Source: Bufo bufo
Taxonomy: Eukaryota > Chordata > Amphibia > Anura > Bufonidae
Assembly: GCF_905171765.1 (NCBI RefSeq)
Contig: NC_053397.1
Span: 115,089,295 to 115,153,294 of the forward strand
Length of the DNA: 64,000 bases
Direction: 5' to 3'
A program made the position numbers and the translations under genes. The notes below the pieces were generated by a model, which was given only the letters and a program-made list of their open reading frames with translations, made no database searches and was not told the origin of the DNA. How positions within the stretch are numbered: position 1 is the stretch's first letter; each line of letters starts with the position of its first letter. Shown one piece after another: positions 10,929-21,860 of the stretch.

Positions 10929-12212
10929 TTATTCCATGGCTAGGTACTCTGCAGGCTCTTCCCTGTACATAAGAAATCCACAATAATCTTGGTCAGGGTC
11001 GGGAAATACAGTTCTTATCACAGAGACAGCACAAGATGGAATCGGTCTTCTTTTGCCAACACCAAGATAGCCGTGTATCCAAGCAGTGAATCCTCTATAA
11101 GCAGTTTTTCTTAACAGCGTGTATGTTCAAAAAATTTTTTAAAAATTCAGTCATTACAGATTATCTGTAATTTACGTGACATTCACGATTGCATTTATCT
11201 ATTACAGAACACTGTTTGGTCCAGGGTGCTATATGATAGGAAAAAAAATATCAATTCAATCCCCATGCTTTCTAAATGGAGAGCAATTCATTCATTATGT
11301 CTTCAGTTCAGTCTTTTTAACTGATCTTTACTGAAATAATTTCACAGCATTGTAAGATTTTATATTTTGTCCAAAAATAATACATTTTAGCTGGAATACT
11401 GGATCAAGTTTATTTTAACATATCAAAATCTACAAATGCTGGATCTATCCTTACTGTGCATGTAGAGGCCTTTATAACCCCGTAATGCTAGGCATTTTAG
11501 TAAACGATCATGCATTTTTAATACCCGATAATTTACATCCGTTTGCATATAGTTTTTCTGAAACTTGCAGCCAATTCTGTCAAAATCTGTTTGATGGATC
11601 AGTTTTCCCCATTGGTGAAATTAGCCTCATCAGAAAAAAAGAATAGAAAAATTATTTAGGAAAATACACTTATATGTTAAAACATACATGACAAATTAGA
11701 GAACCTATTCATATCTTTATCCGGTGGCGGATGCATAACTTGACCTATAGCACGCAACGAGACCTCAACCCTTCCTCGATCTTCACAAAAGTGATGAAAG
11801 TATTCATGTTCAATTATACATTTCATGTCTTCAATATAGGGTTCGATATTTGAGACTTCTTTACAGCAGATAGATTCTACTGCAGTAGGCATTGGTTTAC
11901 AATTTGTACAACTACACCATATGGTATTTCCAATTCTGTTTTCAGACTCGTCAATTTCACTATTCTCCACAATGTTTGTAGAACATGTGGGATTATCCGG
12001 AAAACATGGTTCGGAATTATCTGTACCACCGTATTTTGCTTGAAGACGCTTCTTCAGCCATTCCAACTAGACACGACAAAAAGTGATGATTTAGCCAAAA
12101 GTCTGATAGTACTATTATATGAAAAATTTACAAATAATAAATAGAAAAAATTTACTTTGTCAGATCTTGTTGATGAAGGATTCAGTGGTACTTCCTCATT
12201 GACAACGTCCAT
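10929..12212 (-). CDS. P2X7 C-terminal ('ballast')-domain protein, three exons
   Basis: My gene model has three exons on the minus strand: 12212-12156, 12066-11705 and 11109-10929. The acceptor TCTAG at 12067 is clear; the donors are GTAAAT (exon 1) and a weak GTTCTC (exon 2); the exon 3 acceptor TTAAG is uncertain. The lengths (57+362+181) sum to 600 nt, so the product is 199 aa with no internal stop. Exon 2 encodes WCSCTNCKPMPT and ICCKE, a cysteine cluster with C-x-C-x2-C and CC, then IIEHEYFHHFC. Exon 3 encodes TAYRGFTAWIHGYLG and PIPSCAVSVIRTVFPDPD. These are hallmarks of the zinc-binding cytosolic C-terminal domain of P2X7 receptors, a domain also known in non-channel proteins. No channel or membrane segment is present. 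The stop TAA overlaps an AATAAA polyadenylation signal. The gene lies inside the giant transposon, reading inward from the right arm and converging on the transposase. Its role is unknown. Confidence 0.68.
11110..11704 (-). other. Intron 2 of the P2X7-like gene
   Basis: Non-coding AT-rich sequence between the two well-conserved coding blocks. The intron end is poorly defined: the frame stays open a few codons upstream of the chosen acceptor, as far as a TGA near 11125. Confidence 0.5.
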
Positions 12213-12352
12213 TGTTATACCTGTTAGAAAAAATTCAAATTGATATTTTTTTAAACGAGGTAGACTAATTATTAATATCATGACATCTTTACCAGGTTGT
12301 TGAGTGTGACCACTATAATTTAGTAACTGCATGCATGGTGGATCAGTAAACT
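12213..12352 (-). promoter_or_regulatory. 5' region of P2X7-like gene
   Basis: Just upstream of the start codon (minus sense) lies TTTTTTCTAACAG, a strong splice acceptor ending at about 12220. This implies a non-coding 5' exon further upstream, possibly starting in the right arm. The promoter itself is not identified. Confidence 0.4.
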
Positions 12353-13819
12353 CATATGACACTTGACGTCAGTACTTTTTCTACACAATACTTGGAATGT
12401 ATTATAATTAGCATATAACCGATTGGAAAAAGATATCAAAATGAGAGTACTGTATTAGTGTAGCATATATTTAAATAAAGTGGTTATAGTCAAACATGGC
12501 TTGTTTGTATGTGGAAAAATTACTTGCAGTGTTAGAAACGGAAGCAGCTGTAACATTATAGTAGGCAAAGGGAGTATTACTGGCAGTTTTTCACAGCTTG
12601 CTGAGAAGAACCCAACGAGAGCCGGAGTACAAACAATCCACCATAAAGGTACTTTCACACTTGCGGTAGGACGGATCTGACAGGCTGTACACCCGGTCAG
12701 ATCCGTTGTTTCGCTTTGCCGACGCTCCGTCCCCATTGACTATAATGGGGAAGTGGGCAGCGCTCTGGCGCAGTACGGCAGTACACGGCGAAAGTCCGCC
12801 GGAGTAAAAGTCCTGCATGTCTGACTTTTCAGTCCGGTGGACTTTCGCCGCGCACTGCCGTACTGCGCCGGAGCGCTGCCCACTTCCCCATTATAGTCAA
12901 TCGCGACAGAGCGCCGGCACGGCGAAACAACAGATCCGACAGGGTGAACGGCCTGTCAGATCCGTGCTGGCGCAAGTGTGAAAGTAACCCAAGCCAGTTG
13001 TCCAACAAGCTCGCCTTATAGTAGAAAACAATGTATTATCCTCGTTTGGTTGATCCGTGGCTGATTATGATAACACGGTTAGCCTCAGTGCCTTTTTAAA
13101 GCCAAAATGCCCCCAAAAAAAAGGCGTGGGGTCCCCCGTAAAATATCATAACCAGCCAAAGGTAAACCAACAGCTGTGAGCTGCCATTATCAGGGTGAGA
13201 AGGGCCATGGTTTTTGGCTGCTTCTCAGCCTAGTAATAACAGCCCACAGCCGTCCCAAGAGAGAAACCATCACATCAGATGGTTTCTGGCTTGACGGCAA
13301 CCCGGCTCTTCCCGGCATCCCTGGGGCTTTGGATACCGGGGTAATTGATTTGGGTTTTACTGTGGGCACAGTTGTCACAATCCAAAACAAGCTGGCCGAC
13401 AATAAGAGCCTGTCATAATGATGGGAGTCTCAGTACAGAGGTAACCATTACTACCACTGCAAGTATAGAATAGCACGAGTACAAATAGCCATGTTTTGAA
13501 CCACTTTATTGAAATAATGACTCCCCAGCTCATGCCCTCGTCAACCATTTTAATAAGTAGTTTACGCTTTACTTTTCAGTTCTCTTCTGCAAACTGGATG
13601 ACGTCCAATCTCTTATCTGTAAAAAAACAAAAAAAAAAAAGGTTTCAATGCGTTATGTAAAATCATTACTTGACAATATAAATACAGATGTTTTGACACA
13701 ATGACAACTTATTTGGTGAAAAATTAATAAAGTTATTTAGCCCTCAGTAAGGAGAGAGAGTATAAATGGCAACAGTAATATTGCCACAGTGGACAACGTG
13801 TCTCGTCCGTTCATATTCG
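12353..13819 (-). repeat. Inner part of right terminal inverted arm
   Basis: Reverse complement of 1801-3263, including the fold-back element (about 12650-12985). The two arms differ at scattered positions and in homopolymer runs. The inner border coincides with the loss of homology next to GTCATATGA. Confidence 0.85.
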
Positions 13820-15240
13820 TTGCCTCACGGGAGGTGGCCACTGAGGGGGTAGCTGCTACTACTAACCCCTGCATGCTCGTTGCCTTAGGGAAAAGGGGGG
13901 CCACTGAGGGGGTAGCTACTACTACCCCCTGCATGCTCGTTGCCTTAGGGGAAAGGCGGGGGGGGGCCACTGAGGGGGTAGCTACTACTACCCCCTGCAT
14001 GCTCGTTGCCTTAGGGGAAAGGGGGGGACCACTGAGGGGGTAGCTACTACTACCCCCATCATGCTTCTTGCCTTAGGGGAAAGGGGGACCACTGAGGGGG
14101 TAGCTACTACTCCCCCCTGCATGCTCGTTGCCTTAGGGGAAAGGGGGACCACTGAGGGGGTAGCTACTACTATCCACATCATGCTCGTTGCCTTAGGGGA
14201 AAGGGGGACCACTGAGGGGGTAGCTACTAATACCCCCATCATGCTCGTTGCCTTAGGGGAAAGGGGGACCACTGAGGGAGTAGCTACTACTACCCCCTGC
14301 ATGCTCGTTGCCTTAGGGGAAAGGGGGACCACTGCGGGGGTAGCTACTACTACCCCCTGCATGCTCGTTGCCTTAAGGGAAAGGGGGACCACTGAGGGGG
14401 TAGCTACTACTACCCCCTATCATGCTCGTTGCCTTAGGGGAAAGGGGGACCACTGAGAGGGTAGCTACTACTACCCCCTGCATGCTCGTTGCCTTAGGGG
14501 AAAGGGGGGCCACTGAGGGGGTAGCTACTACTACCCCCTGCATGCTCGTTGCCTTAGGGGAAAGGGGGACCACTGAGGGGGTAGCTACTACTACCCCCTG
14601 CATGCTCGTTGCCTTAGGGGAAAGGGGGGGGGAACCACTGAGGGGGTAGCTACTACTACCCCCTTCATGCTCGTTGCCTTAGGGGAAAGGGGGACCACTG
14701 AGGGGGTAGCTACTACTACCTCCTGCATGCTCGTTGCCTTAGGGGAAAGGGGGACCACTGAGGGGGTAGCTACTACTACCCCCATCATGCTCGTTGCCTT
14801 AGGGGAAAGGGGGACCACTGAGGGGGTAGCTACTACTTCCCCCATCATGCTCGTTGCCTTAGGGGAAAGGGGGACCACTGAAGGGGTAGCTACTACTACC
14901 CCCATCATGCTCGTTGCCTCAGGGGACGGGGGGGCACTGAGGGGGTAGCTACTACTACCCCCATCATGCTCATTGCCTCAGGGGAGGGGGGGCACTGAGG
15001 GGGTAGCTACTACTACCCCCTGCATGCTCGTTTCCTCAGGGGAGGGGGGGGCACTGAGGGGGTAGCTACTACTACCCCCTGCATGCTCTTTGCCTCAGGG
15101 GAGGGGGGGGGCACTGAGGGGGTAGCTACTACTACCCCCTGCATGCTCATTGCCATCAGGGGAGGGGGTAGCTAATACTACCCCCCTGCATGCTCGTTGT
15201 CTCAGGGGAGGTGAAACTGAGGGGGTAGCTAATAATACCC
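13820..15240. repeat. 60-bp hairpin minisatellite, right arm
   Basis: About 23 copies of the same 60-bp unit as at 1-1800, in inverted orientation. Here each reads TAGCTACTACTACCCCC, then ATGCTCGTTGCCTTAGGGG and a purine run. The outermost units (from about 14930) drift toward a GCCTCAGGGGAGGG form, and similar variant units occur near the left window edge, so copy variants are mirrored between the arms. Confidence 0.95.
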
Positions 15241-15670
15241 CCCTGTATTTAGAGACATCATGCTCATTCGTCTAGGGGTGATTTTGACACTTACCCGAAC
15301 GATGCCGTCACTGCTGCTGCTGTCTTCTGCGCTGGGGACTCCAAGATGGCGCCGCCTCCGGAACTCTGCAAGCTCAAGTTCTCGCGGTTCTCGCGAGAAC
15401 TTGAGCTCCATCTCCCTTGCTAAGAGCCGAGCGCTGCGATTGGATGCGCTCGCAGCAAGGGAGACAGAAGACCGCCTACCATACCTAGGGAATCGACGCC
15501 TACTATAACTTATGCGCCTCATTTGCATATGAGGCGCCAAACATAACGGGGGGCAAAGCGGACGAACGGGGGGTCCATTAGGAATAAGAAAACGTGTCTG
15601 AGCATCACTGGCAGCGGCAGCAGCAGCAGTGTTGTTAGTTCACATAGTTTTTTTTGGTGAAAGGTCCTCT
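15241..15670. repeat. Right tip of giant transposon
   Basis: This subterminal stretch holds a strong palindrome (CTCAAGTTCTCGCG facing CGCGAGAACTTGAG at about 15372-15407). It ends GGTGAAAGGTCCTCT immediately before TTAA (15671-15674). The inverse end would read AGAGGACCTTTCACC, similar to the ends of the TTAA MITEs elsewhere in this window (such as GGGAGTCTTTCACC). Beyond the TTAA a hAT transposase frame begins at once, marking this as the element boundary. Confidence 0.7.
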
Positions 15671-15674
15671 TTAA

Positions 15675-16309
15675 GCTGGATAGTTGGCTTGCTTGACATT
15701 TCTTGTTGCACTTTACAAAATATTGAGTGAACTACTGAAGTACTGCAAAACACATACAGATTTTCTAGTTTTACAAAAAACTCAGATGCTGACTGTACAT
15801 TCTTTACAGTATCAAGCACAAGGCACCTCCTTTTTAATGCGTGCTTGCACGCCATGCAGTCGGCCACTCATTACAGACGCTCCATCATAGCCTTGTCATT
15901 TTTGTCTATGCCTAAAGATGTTAGGACATGGAATATATATCTTGTTAGAGATTCGGCATTAAGGCTATCTGCTGCATAAAATTTTAAATAACGTTCATGG
16001 ACTGTCTGATCATGAAAAAATCGTACTACGACAGACAATTGTTCTGTTTTACTTAGATCTTTTGTTTCATCCGCAATGATGGAAAAGGGACTTCCTTTAA
16101 TGCTCTGTGCAATACCTTCTCTAACAAGAGCAGCCATGATTGACAGCAGTTCATTCTGAATAGATGGGTGTAGATATCTTGCATTTCTTGGTCCACTAAT
16201 TTTTTTTCTTACAATGCTATCTTTTTTAGCAATTAAATATAAAATTTCCCGAACATTCCCATGATTGATATTATCTGCATTATACCGATGCTCTCGCTGG
16301 GCAATTTTG
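15675..16309 (-). pseudogene. hAT transposase (DUF4371-like), C-terminal side
   Basis: On the minus strand, reading from 16309 down, the frame gives AQREHRYNADNINHGN, then MAALVREGIAQSIKGSPFSI and IADETKDLSKTEQLSV, the catalytic core of zinc-finger MYM/TTF-type hAT transposases. Near 15880 the frame shifts and a stop appears, after which YDGASVMSGRLHGVQA follows in another frame. The coding homology continues to about 15675 and is cut off exactly at the TTAA of the neighbouring giant transposon. The N-terminal half is at 21861-22647, displaced by a gypsy insertion. Confidence 0.85.
16305..16309. repeat. Target-site duplication TTTTG, left
   Basis: TTTTG directly precedes the first gypsy LTR and is repeated at 21856-21860 after the second. 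Removing the element and one copy restores the hAT reading frame. Confidence 0.95.
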
Positions 16310-16954
16310 TGTCACTACCAGAGCTTTGGGACGTTCTCACAGCTCTGTTTCTCCACCCCTGTGATGATGTCACTACTAGAGCTGGGAGGAGTTCTCACTA
16401 CTCTGTTTACTTTTGGTTTCTTTCACCACAGCTGTCCTTCATGTGTTTGATTTCCCTCTCTTTATATCACCCCTCCTCCTATGATAGGATGTGGATTATA
16501 GTTCTCACTTCAGTTGTAGCTCTGGCTTTAGTTTCTTCACTTGTAGCTATCAGTTCACTGGACCTGTGTTCTGCTGCAGCTAGCACTCCGGATATTGCCA
16601 GCCTGTCCTTGGATCCGTCTTCTCTGCGGCTGCAACATCTTCAGCTAAGTGTGCAGACATTGTTGTGTTCCTGTTTATTTTCTGACTGGATCTGAGGTGG
16701 CCACGGTTCCCTCCATATACTGAGTAGGGCACTGGTGGCCGTGCCCCTTCCACTATTGTAGGGGTTACAGGGGTCATTAGTCTTAGGCACGAGGGCATGC
16801 CTCGTTCCGCCATTTGGATCCGGGCATGTGCTTTAGCAGAATAGGGAGAGCGTTGAGGGTCGGACAGGGGTCACCCTTTATCCTCCCTAGTTCTGGGTCC
16901 AGTCAGTAGCTCTGTACTGTGTATTACTATTGTTGCTCACATACACCCGTGACA
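16310..16954 (+). repeat. 5' LTR of first gypsy element
   Basis: 645 bp, TG...CA ends, with a TTTATATCACCCC-type TATA-like stretch near 16460. Nearly identical to 21211-21855. Confidence 0.95.
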
Positions 16955-16985
16955 TTATAATCCACCAAAACTGTCCTTTTTTGAC

Positions 16986-19900
16986 ATGGATCCGCTTTCT
17001 GACCTGGTTGACCGCATGCAGGGTCTTTCTTTGGAAGTAGCGGATCTCCGTCAATCTATGACCCAGCTTCAAGCATTGGGCCCTGCTCCGGCTCATGGAG
17101 TCTGTTGCGAGCCCAAGGTCTCACTTCCGGAGACGTTCTCCGGGGGCAGTGAGAATTTTGTTCGTTTCAGAGAGGCATGCAAACTCCATTTTTGCTTGTG
17201 TCCTCACTCTTCTGGTAATCAAGAGCAGAGGGTGAGGATTGTCATCTCCCTGCTCAGGGGTAATGCTCAGACTTGGGCTTTTTCGCTGCCATCAGGGGAT
17301 CCCTCCCTTCGATCCGTGGAGGGATTTTTTGTGGCCCTGGGGCAGATTTATGATGACCCGGATCGTGTTGCTCTGGCCGAATCTAACCTACGTGTTTTAT
17401 GCCAGAACAAACGGTCTGCGTAGCTTTATTGTTCTGAATTTCGGAGATGGGCAGCTGATTCGGGTTGGAATGATGCTGCACTCCGGAGTCAGTTCTGTCA
17501 TGGTCTCTCGGAGAGATTAAAAGATGCGTTTGCTTTCCATGAGAGACCAACGTCCTTAGAGTCTGCCATGTCATTGGCGGTACGCCTTGACAGGCGTCTA
17601 AGAGAAAGAAACGAGACCTCTCTGTCCAGCCATTGTCAGTCTAGGGGCAGTGGTGCGGACTCATTCAGTGTGCAGGGGCCTCATCCTGTCTCGCTCCCCT
17701 CTGAGGAGGAGCCCATGCAGCTAGCTCGACTTGCCCCTGATAAAAGAGGATTTAGTCCTCAGAGTATGGTCTGTTTTTGTTGTGGGGGCATAGGTCATTT
17801 GGCAAATGTTTGTCCGTCTAGGAGATTCTTGAACCGTACTAAGAGCGATAATAAGAGAAAAATCTCAAAAGGTAAATCATCAAGTTCTGCTTCATCTGCT
17901 ACTTTGGGCAAAGTTGATGTAGGATTTGATGCTTTTCCTCTGACCTGCAGTTCCCGTTTTCTCCTGTCTGCCAGGGTGGCGCTAGAGAGCAAAGTCATTT
18001 CTTGTGAGATTTTTGTCGATAGTGGAGCGGCCGTCAATCTTATTGACACTCAATTTGTAGCCATGCATGGTTTTCAGGTTTGCACATTAGATAAAGATAT
18101 ACCTGTTTTTGCTATTGACTCTGCTCCACTCTCACAGAGATCTCTGAAGGGCATTGTTCACAATATCCGGCTAGCTGTAGGTGACACTCATGTGGAGGAT
18201 ATATCTTGTTTTGTCCTTAACGGATTGCCTTCTCCTCTAGTTTTGGGGTTACCCTGGCTCACTAGACATAACCCCACTATTGATTGGCAAGGAAGGCAAA
18301 TAAATGAGTGGAGTGATTTTTGTAGAGAGAATTGTCTCACAGCGACTTTTGCAGAGGTGTCTACTAAAACGGTGCCATCATTTCTCTCTGATTTCTCGGA
18401 CGTGTTTTCCGAGAGCGGTGTTCAGGAGCTACCTCCTCACCGGGAGTTTGACTGTCCCATTAACCTCATTCCCGGCGCCAAGCTGCCAAAAGCACGCCTC
18501 TACAATCTCTCACAACCGGAAAGAATCGCTATGCGAACTTACATCTCCGAGAGTCTCGAAAAGGGGCATATTCGTCCCTCAAAGTCACCTGTGGCCGCGG
18601 GTTTTTTTTTTGTTAAAAAGAAAGATGGCTCTCTGAGACCTTGCCTAGATTTTAGGGAGCTGAACCGTATCACGATTCGCGATCCCTATCCCCTTCCTCT
18701 GATCCCGGACCTCTTCAATCAAATTGTTGGGGCCAAGGTGTTTTCCAAATTGGATTTGAGAGGCGCGTACAACCTGGTCAGGGTCAGAGAGGGGGATGAA
18801 TGGAAAACGGCCTTTAATACCCCTGACGGGCATTTCGAGAATCTCGTTATGCCTTTCGGCCTGATGAATGCTCCGGCCGTCTTTCAGCATTTTGTTAATA
18901 GTATTTTCTATCATTTAATGGGGAAATTTGTATTGGTGTATCTTGATGATATTTTGATTTTTTCCCCTGATGTTCAGACCCATCAGGATCATCTTTTTCA
19001 GGTTCTGCAGATTCTGCGGGAAAATAAATTGTACGCCAAGCTGGAGAAATGTCTTTTTATGGTATCGGAGATTCAATTTCTGGGTTTTCTCCTCTCTGCT
19101 TCTGGTTTTCGCATGGATCCCGAGAAGGTCCGTGCTGTACTTGAGTGGGAGCTTCCTGAGAATCAGAAGGCATTGATGCGCTTTCTGGGTTTTGCGAACT
19201 ATTACAGAAAGTTCATTTTGAATTATTCCTCTGTTGTCAAACCCCTCACTGACATGACAAAAAAGGGGGCGGATTTTTCCTCTTGGTCGGAGGAGGCGCT
19301 TGCAGCCTTTTCTAAGATTAAAGAGAATTTTGCGTCTGCTCCCGTCTTGGTGCATCCCGATGTTTCCTTACCCTTTATTGTTGAGGTGGATGCTTCCGAG
19401 GTGGGTGTGGGTGCGGTTTTGTCCCAGGGCCCTTCCCCTGCCAAGTGGCGACCCTGTGCCTTTTTCTCTAAAAAACTCTCCCCGGCAGAGAGAAACTATG
19501 ATGTGGGAGATAGGGAGTTGTTGGCCATCAAGTTGACTTTCGAGGAATGGCGCCATTGGTTGGAGGGGGCCAGGCACCCTATCACCGTTTTTACCGACCA
19601 TAAGAATCTGGCATACTTGGAGTCGGCCAGGCGTATGAATCCGATTCAGGCCAGATGGTCTCTGTTCTTCTCCAGATTCAATTTTGTTGTTACATTCCGA
19701 CCTGGGATAAAAAATGTGAAGGCTGATGCTCTCTCTCGCTGTTTTCCGGGAGGAGGAAACTCAGAGGACCCGGGTCCCATTTTGGCGGAGGGGGTAGTTG
19801 TTTCTGCTCTATATTCCGATTTGGAGGCCGAGGTCCAGGCTGCCCAGACTGAGACACCTGCCCGTTGTCCTTCTGGGAAGTTGTTCGTGCCTCCTGAGCT

Positions 19901-21209
19901 ACGTCACAAACTCTTTAAGGAGCATCATGATACGGTTCTTGCTGGTCACCCCGGGAGTAGAGCCACGGTGGATCTCATTGCTCGGAGATTTTGGTGGCCG
20001 GCTCTTCGTAAGTCGGTGGAGGGTTTTGTGGCTGCTTGTGAGACGTGCGCTCGCGCTAAGGTCCCTCGTTCACGGCCTTCAGGTTCCCTTCTCCCGTTAC
20101 CCATTCCTTCCCGTCCTTGGACACACCTGTCCATGGACTTTATCACGGATCTTCCTCGTTCCTCGGGGAAGTCGGTGATCCTGGTGGTGGTGGACCGTTT
20201 TAGCAAGATGGCTAATTTCTTACCTTTCCCTGGTTTACCCAATGCTAAAACGTTGGCGCAAGCTTTTGTCGACCATATTGTTAAATTGCACGGCATTCCC
20301 TCTGATATTGTTTCCGATAGAGGCACGCAGTTTGTGTCCAGGTTCTGGAAGGCTTTCTGTTCTCGCCTGGGGTTTCGGCTGTCCTTCTCTTCTGCTTTTC
20401 ATCCGCAGTCGAATGGTCAGACTGAGCGCCTCAATCAGAATCTGGAGACATATTTGCGCTGTTTTGTGGCAGAGAACCAGGAGGATTGGTGTTCATTTCT
20501 CCCTCTTGCTGAGTTTGCTCTGAACAACCGTCGTCAGGAATCTTCTGATAAGTCACCATTCGTTGGTGCATATGGGTTCCATCCGCAGTTTGGGACATTC
20601 TCGGGAGGGGCTCTTTCTGGTTTACCTGAGGAGGAGAGATTTTCCTCGTCTTTGTCTACCATTTGGCAAAAGATTCAGAGTAATCTTAAAAAGATGAGTG
20701 AGAGGTATAAGCGTGTGGCTGATAAGAGACGTGTGCCTGGTCCGGACCTGAATGTGGGTGATCTGGTGTGGTTGTCTACTAGAAACATTAAGTTGAAGGT
20801 TCCCTCCTGGAAATTGGGTCCCAAGTTTATTGGGCCTTATAAAATCTTGTCAGTCATCAATCCTGTTGCCTTCCGTCTTGATCTTCCACGGGTTTGGAAG
20901 ATACATAATGTATTTCACAGATCTCTCTTAAAACCATATGTCCAGCCCACGGTGCCCTCCTCTTTGCCTCCTCCTCCGATTTTGGTTGATGGCAATCTGG
21001 AGTTTGAGGTTTCCAGAATTGTGGACTCTCGCATGGTCCGCGGTTCTCTTCAGTACCTCGTTCATTGGAAGAGTTATGGTCCTGAGGAGAGGATGTGGGT
21101 TCCGGTGTCGGAAATTAAAGCCACTCGCCTCATCAGGGCATTTCATAGGGCTCATCCTGAGAAGGTGGGTCCTGGGTGTCCGGAGACCACCCGTAGAGGG
21201 GGGGGGGTA
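16986..21209 (+). pseudogene. gag-pol of first gypsy chromovirus, one nonsense codon
   Basis: Gag starts at ATG 16986, 31 bp past the LTR, opening MDPLSDLVDRMQGLSLEVAD. The frame is open except for TAG at 17421-17423, where the related element downstream has Glu codons. It then continues to a CCHC knuckle (C-x2-C-x4-H-x4-C, about 17772), an aspartic protease (VDSGAAVNLID, about 18018), reverse transcriptase with YLDD (about 18940), RNase H (VEVDASEVGVGAVLS), an integrase HHCC zinc domain (about 19921), the DDE core (MDFITDL, SDRGTQF, then QSNGQTE) and a chromodomain (about 20995-21150). The frame runs on without a stop through the polypurine tract and into the 3' LTR to 21596. The gag-pol fusion plus chromodomain is typical of vertebrate sushi/Amn-type chromoviruses. 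It is retrotransposon-derived with no envelope gene. Confidence 0.93.
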
Positions 21210-21210
21210 C

Positions 21211-21855
21211 TGTCACTACCAGAGCTTTGGGACGTTCTCACAGCTCTGTTTCTCCACCCCTGTGATGATGTCACTACTAGAGCTGGGAGGAGTTCTCACT
21301 ACTCTGTTTACTTTTGGTTTCTTTCACCACAGCTGTCCTTCATGTGTTTGATTTCCCTCTCTTTATATCACCCCTCCTCCTATGATAGGATGTGGATTAT
21401 AGTTCTCACTTCAGTTGTAGCTCTGGCTTTAGTTTCTTCACTTGTAGCTATCAGTTCACTGGACCTGTGTTCTGCTGCAGCTAGCACTCCGGATATTGCC
21501 AGCCTGTCCTTGGATCCGTCTTCTCTGCGGCTGCAACATCTTCAGCTAAGTGTGCAGACATTGTTGTGTTCCTGTTTATTTTCTGACTGGATCTGAGGTG
21601 GCCACGGTTCCCTCTATATACTGAGTAGGGCACTGGTGGCCGTGCCCCTTCCACTATTGTAGGGGTTACAGGGGTCATTAGTCTTAGGCACGTGGGCATG
21701 CCTCGTTCCACCATTTGGATCCGGGCATGTGCTTTAGCAGAATAGGGAGAGCGTTGAGGGTCGGACAGGGGTCACCCTTTATCCTCCCTAGTTCTGGGTC
21801 CAGTCAGTAGCTCTGTACTGTGTATTACTATTGTTGCTCACATACACCCGTGACA
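21211..21855 (+). repeat. 3' LTR of first gypsy element
   Basis: Same 645 bp as the 5' LTR, with three substitutions, followed by the TTTTG duplication at 21856-21860. The first 385 bp also lie within the open gag-pol frame. Confidence 0.95.
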
Positions 21856-21860
21856 TTTTG

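Larger units (their letters stand above)
16310..21855 (+). mobile_element. Ty3/gypsy chromovirus, nearly intact and young
   Basis: Complete LTR retrotransposon: LTRs of 645 bp at each end (TGTCAC...GTGACA), a 5-bp TTTTG target duplication, a single gag-pol frame, and a G-rich polypurine tract just before the 3' LTR (about 21195-21209). I find only three differences between the LTRs (near 16712/21613, 16791/21692 and 16808/21709), which points to very recent insertion. I recognise no tRNA-complementary primer site after the 5' LTR (TTATAATCC). Confidence 0.97.

Noticed and set aside
10929..12212. A true P2RX7 receptor gene
   Set aside because: No channel ectodomain or transmembrane segments are found anywhere nearby; only the C-terminal domain is present, within transposon borders.
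15241..15540. Host promoter or CpG-rich gene start near AAGATGGCGCC
   Set aside because: The GC-rich words lie in a palindrome within the transposon tip, and no downstream host exon is present.
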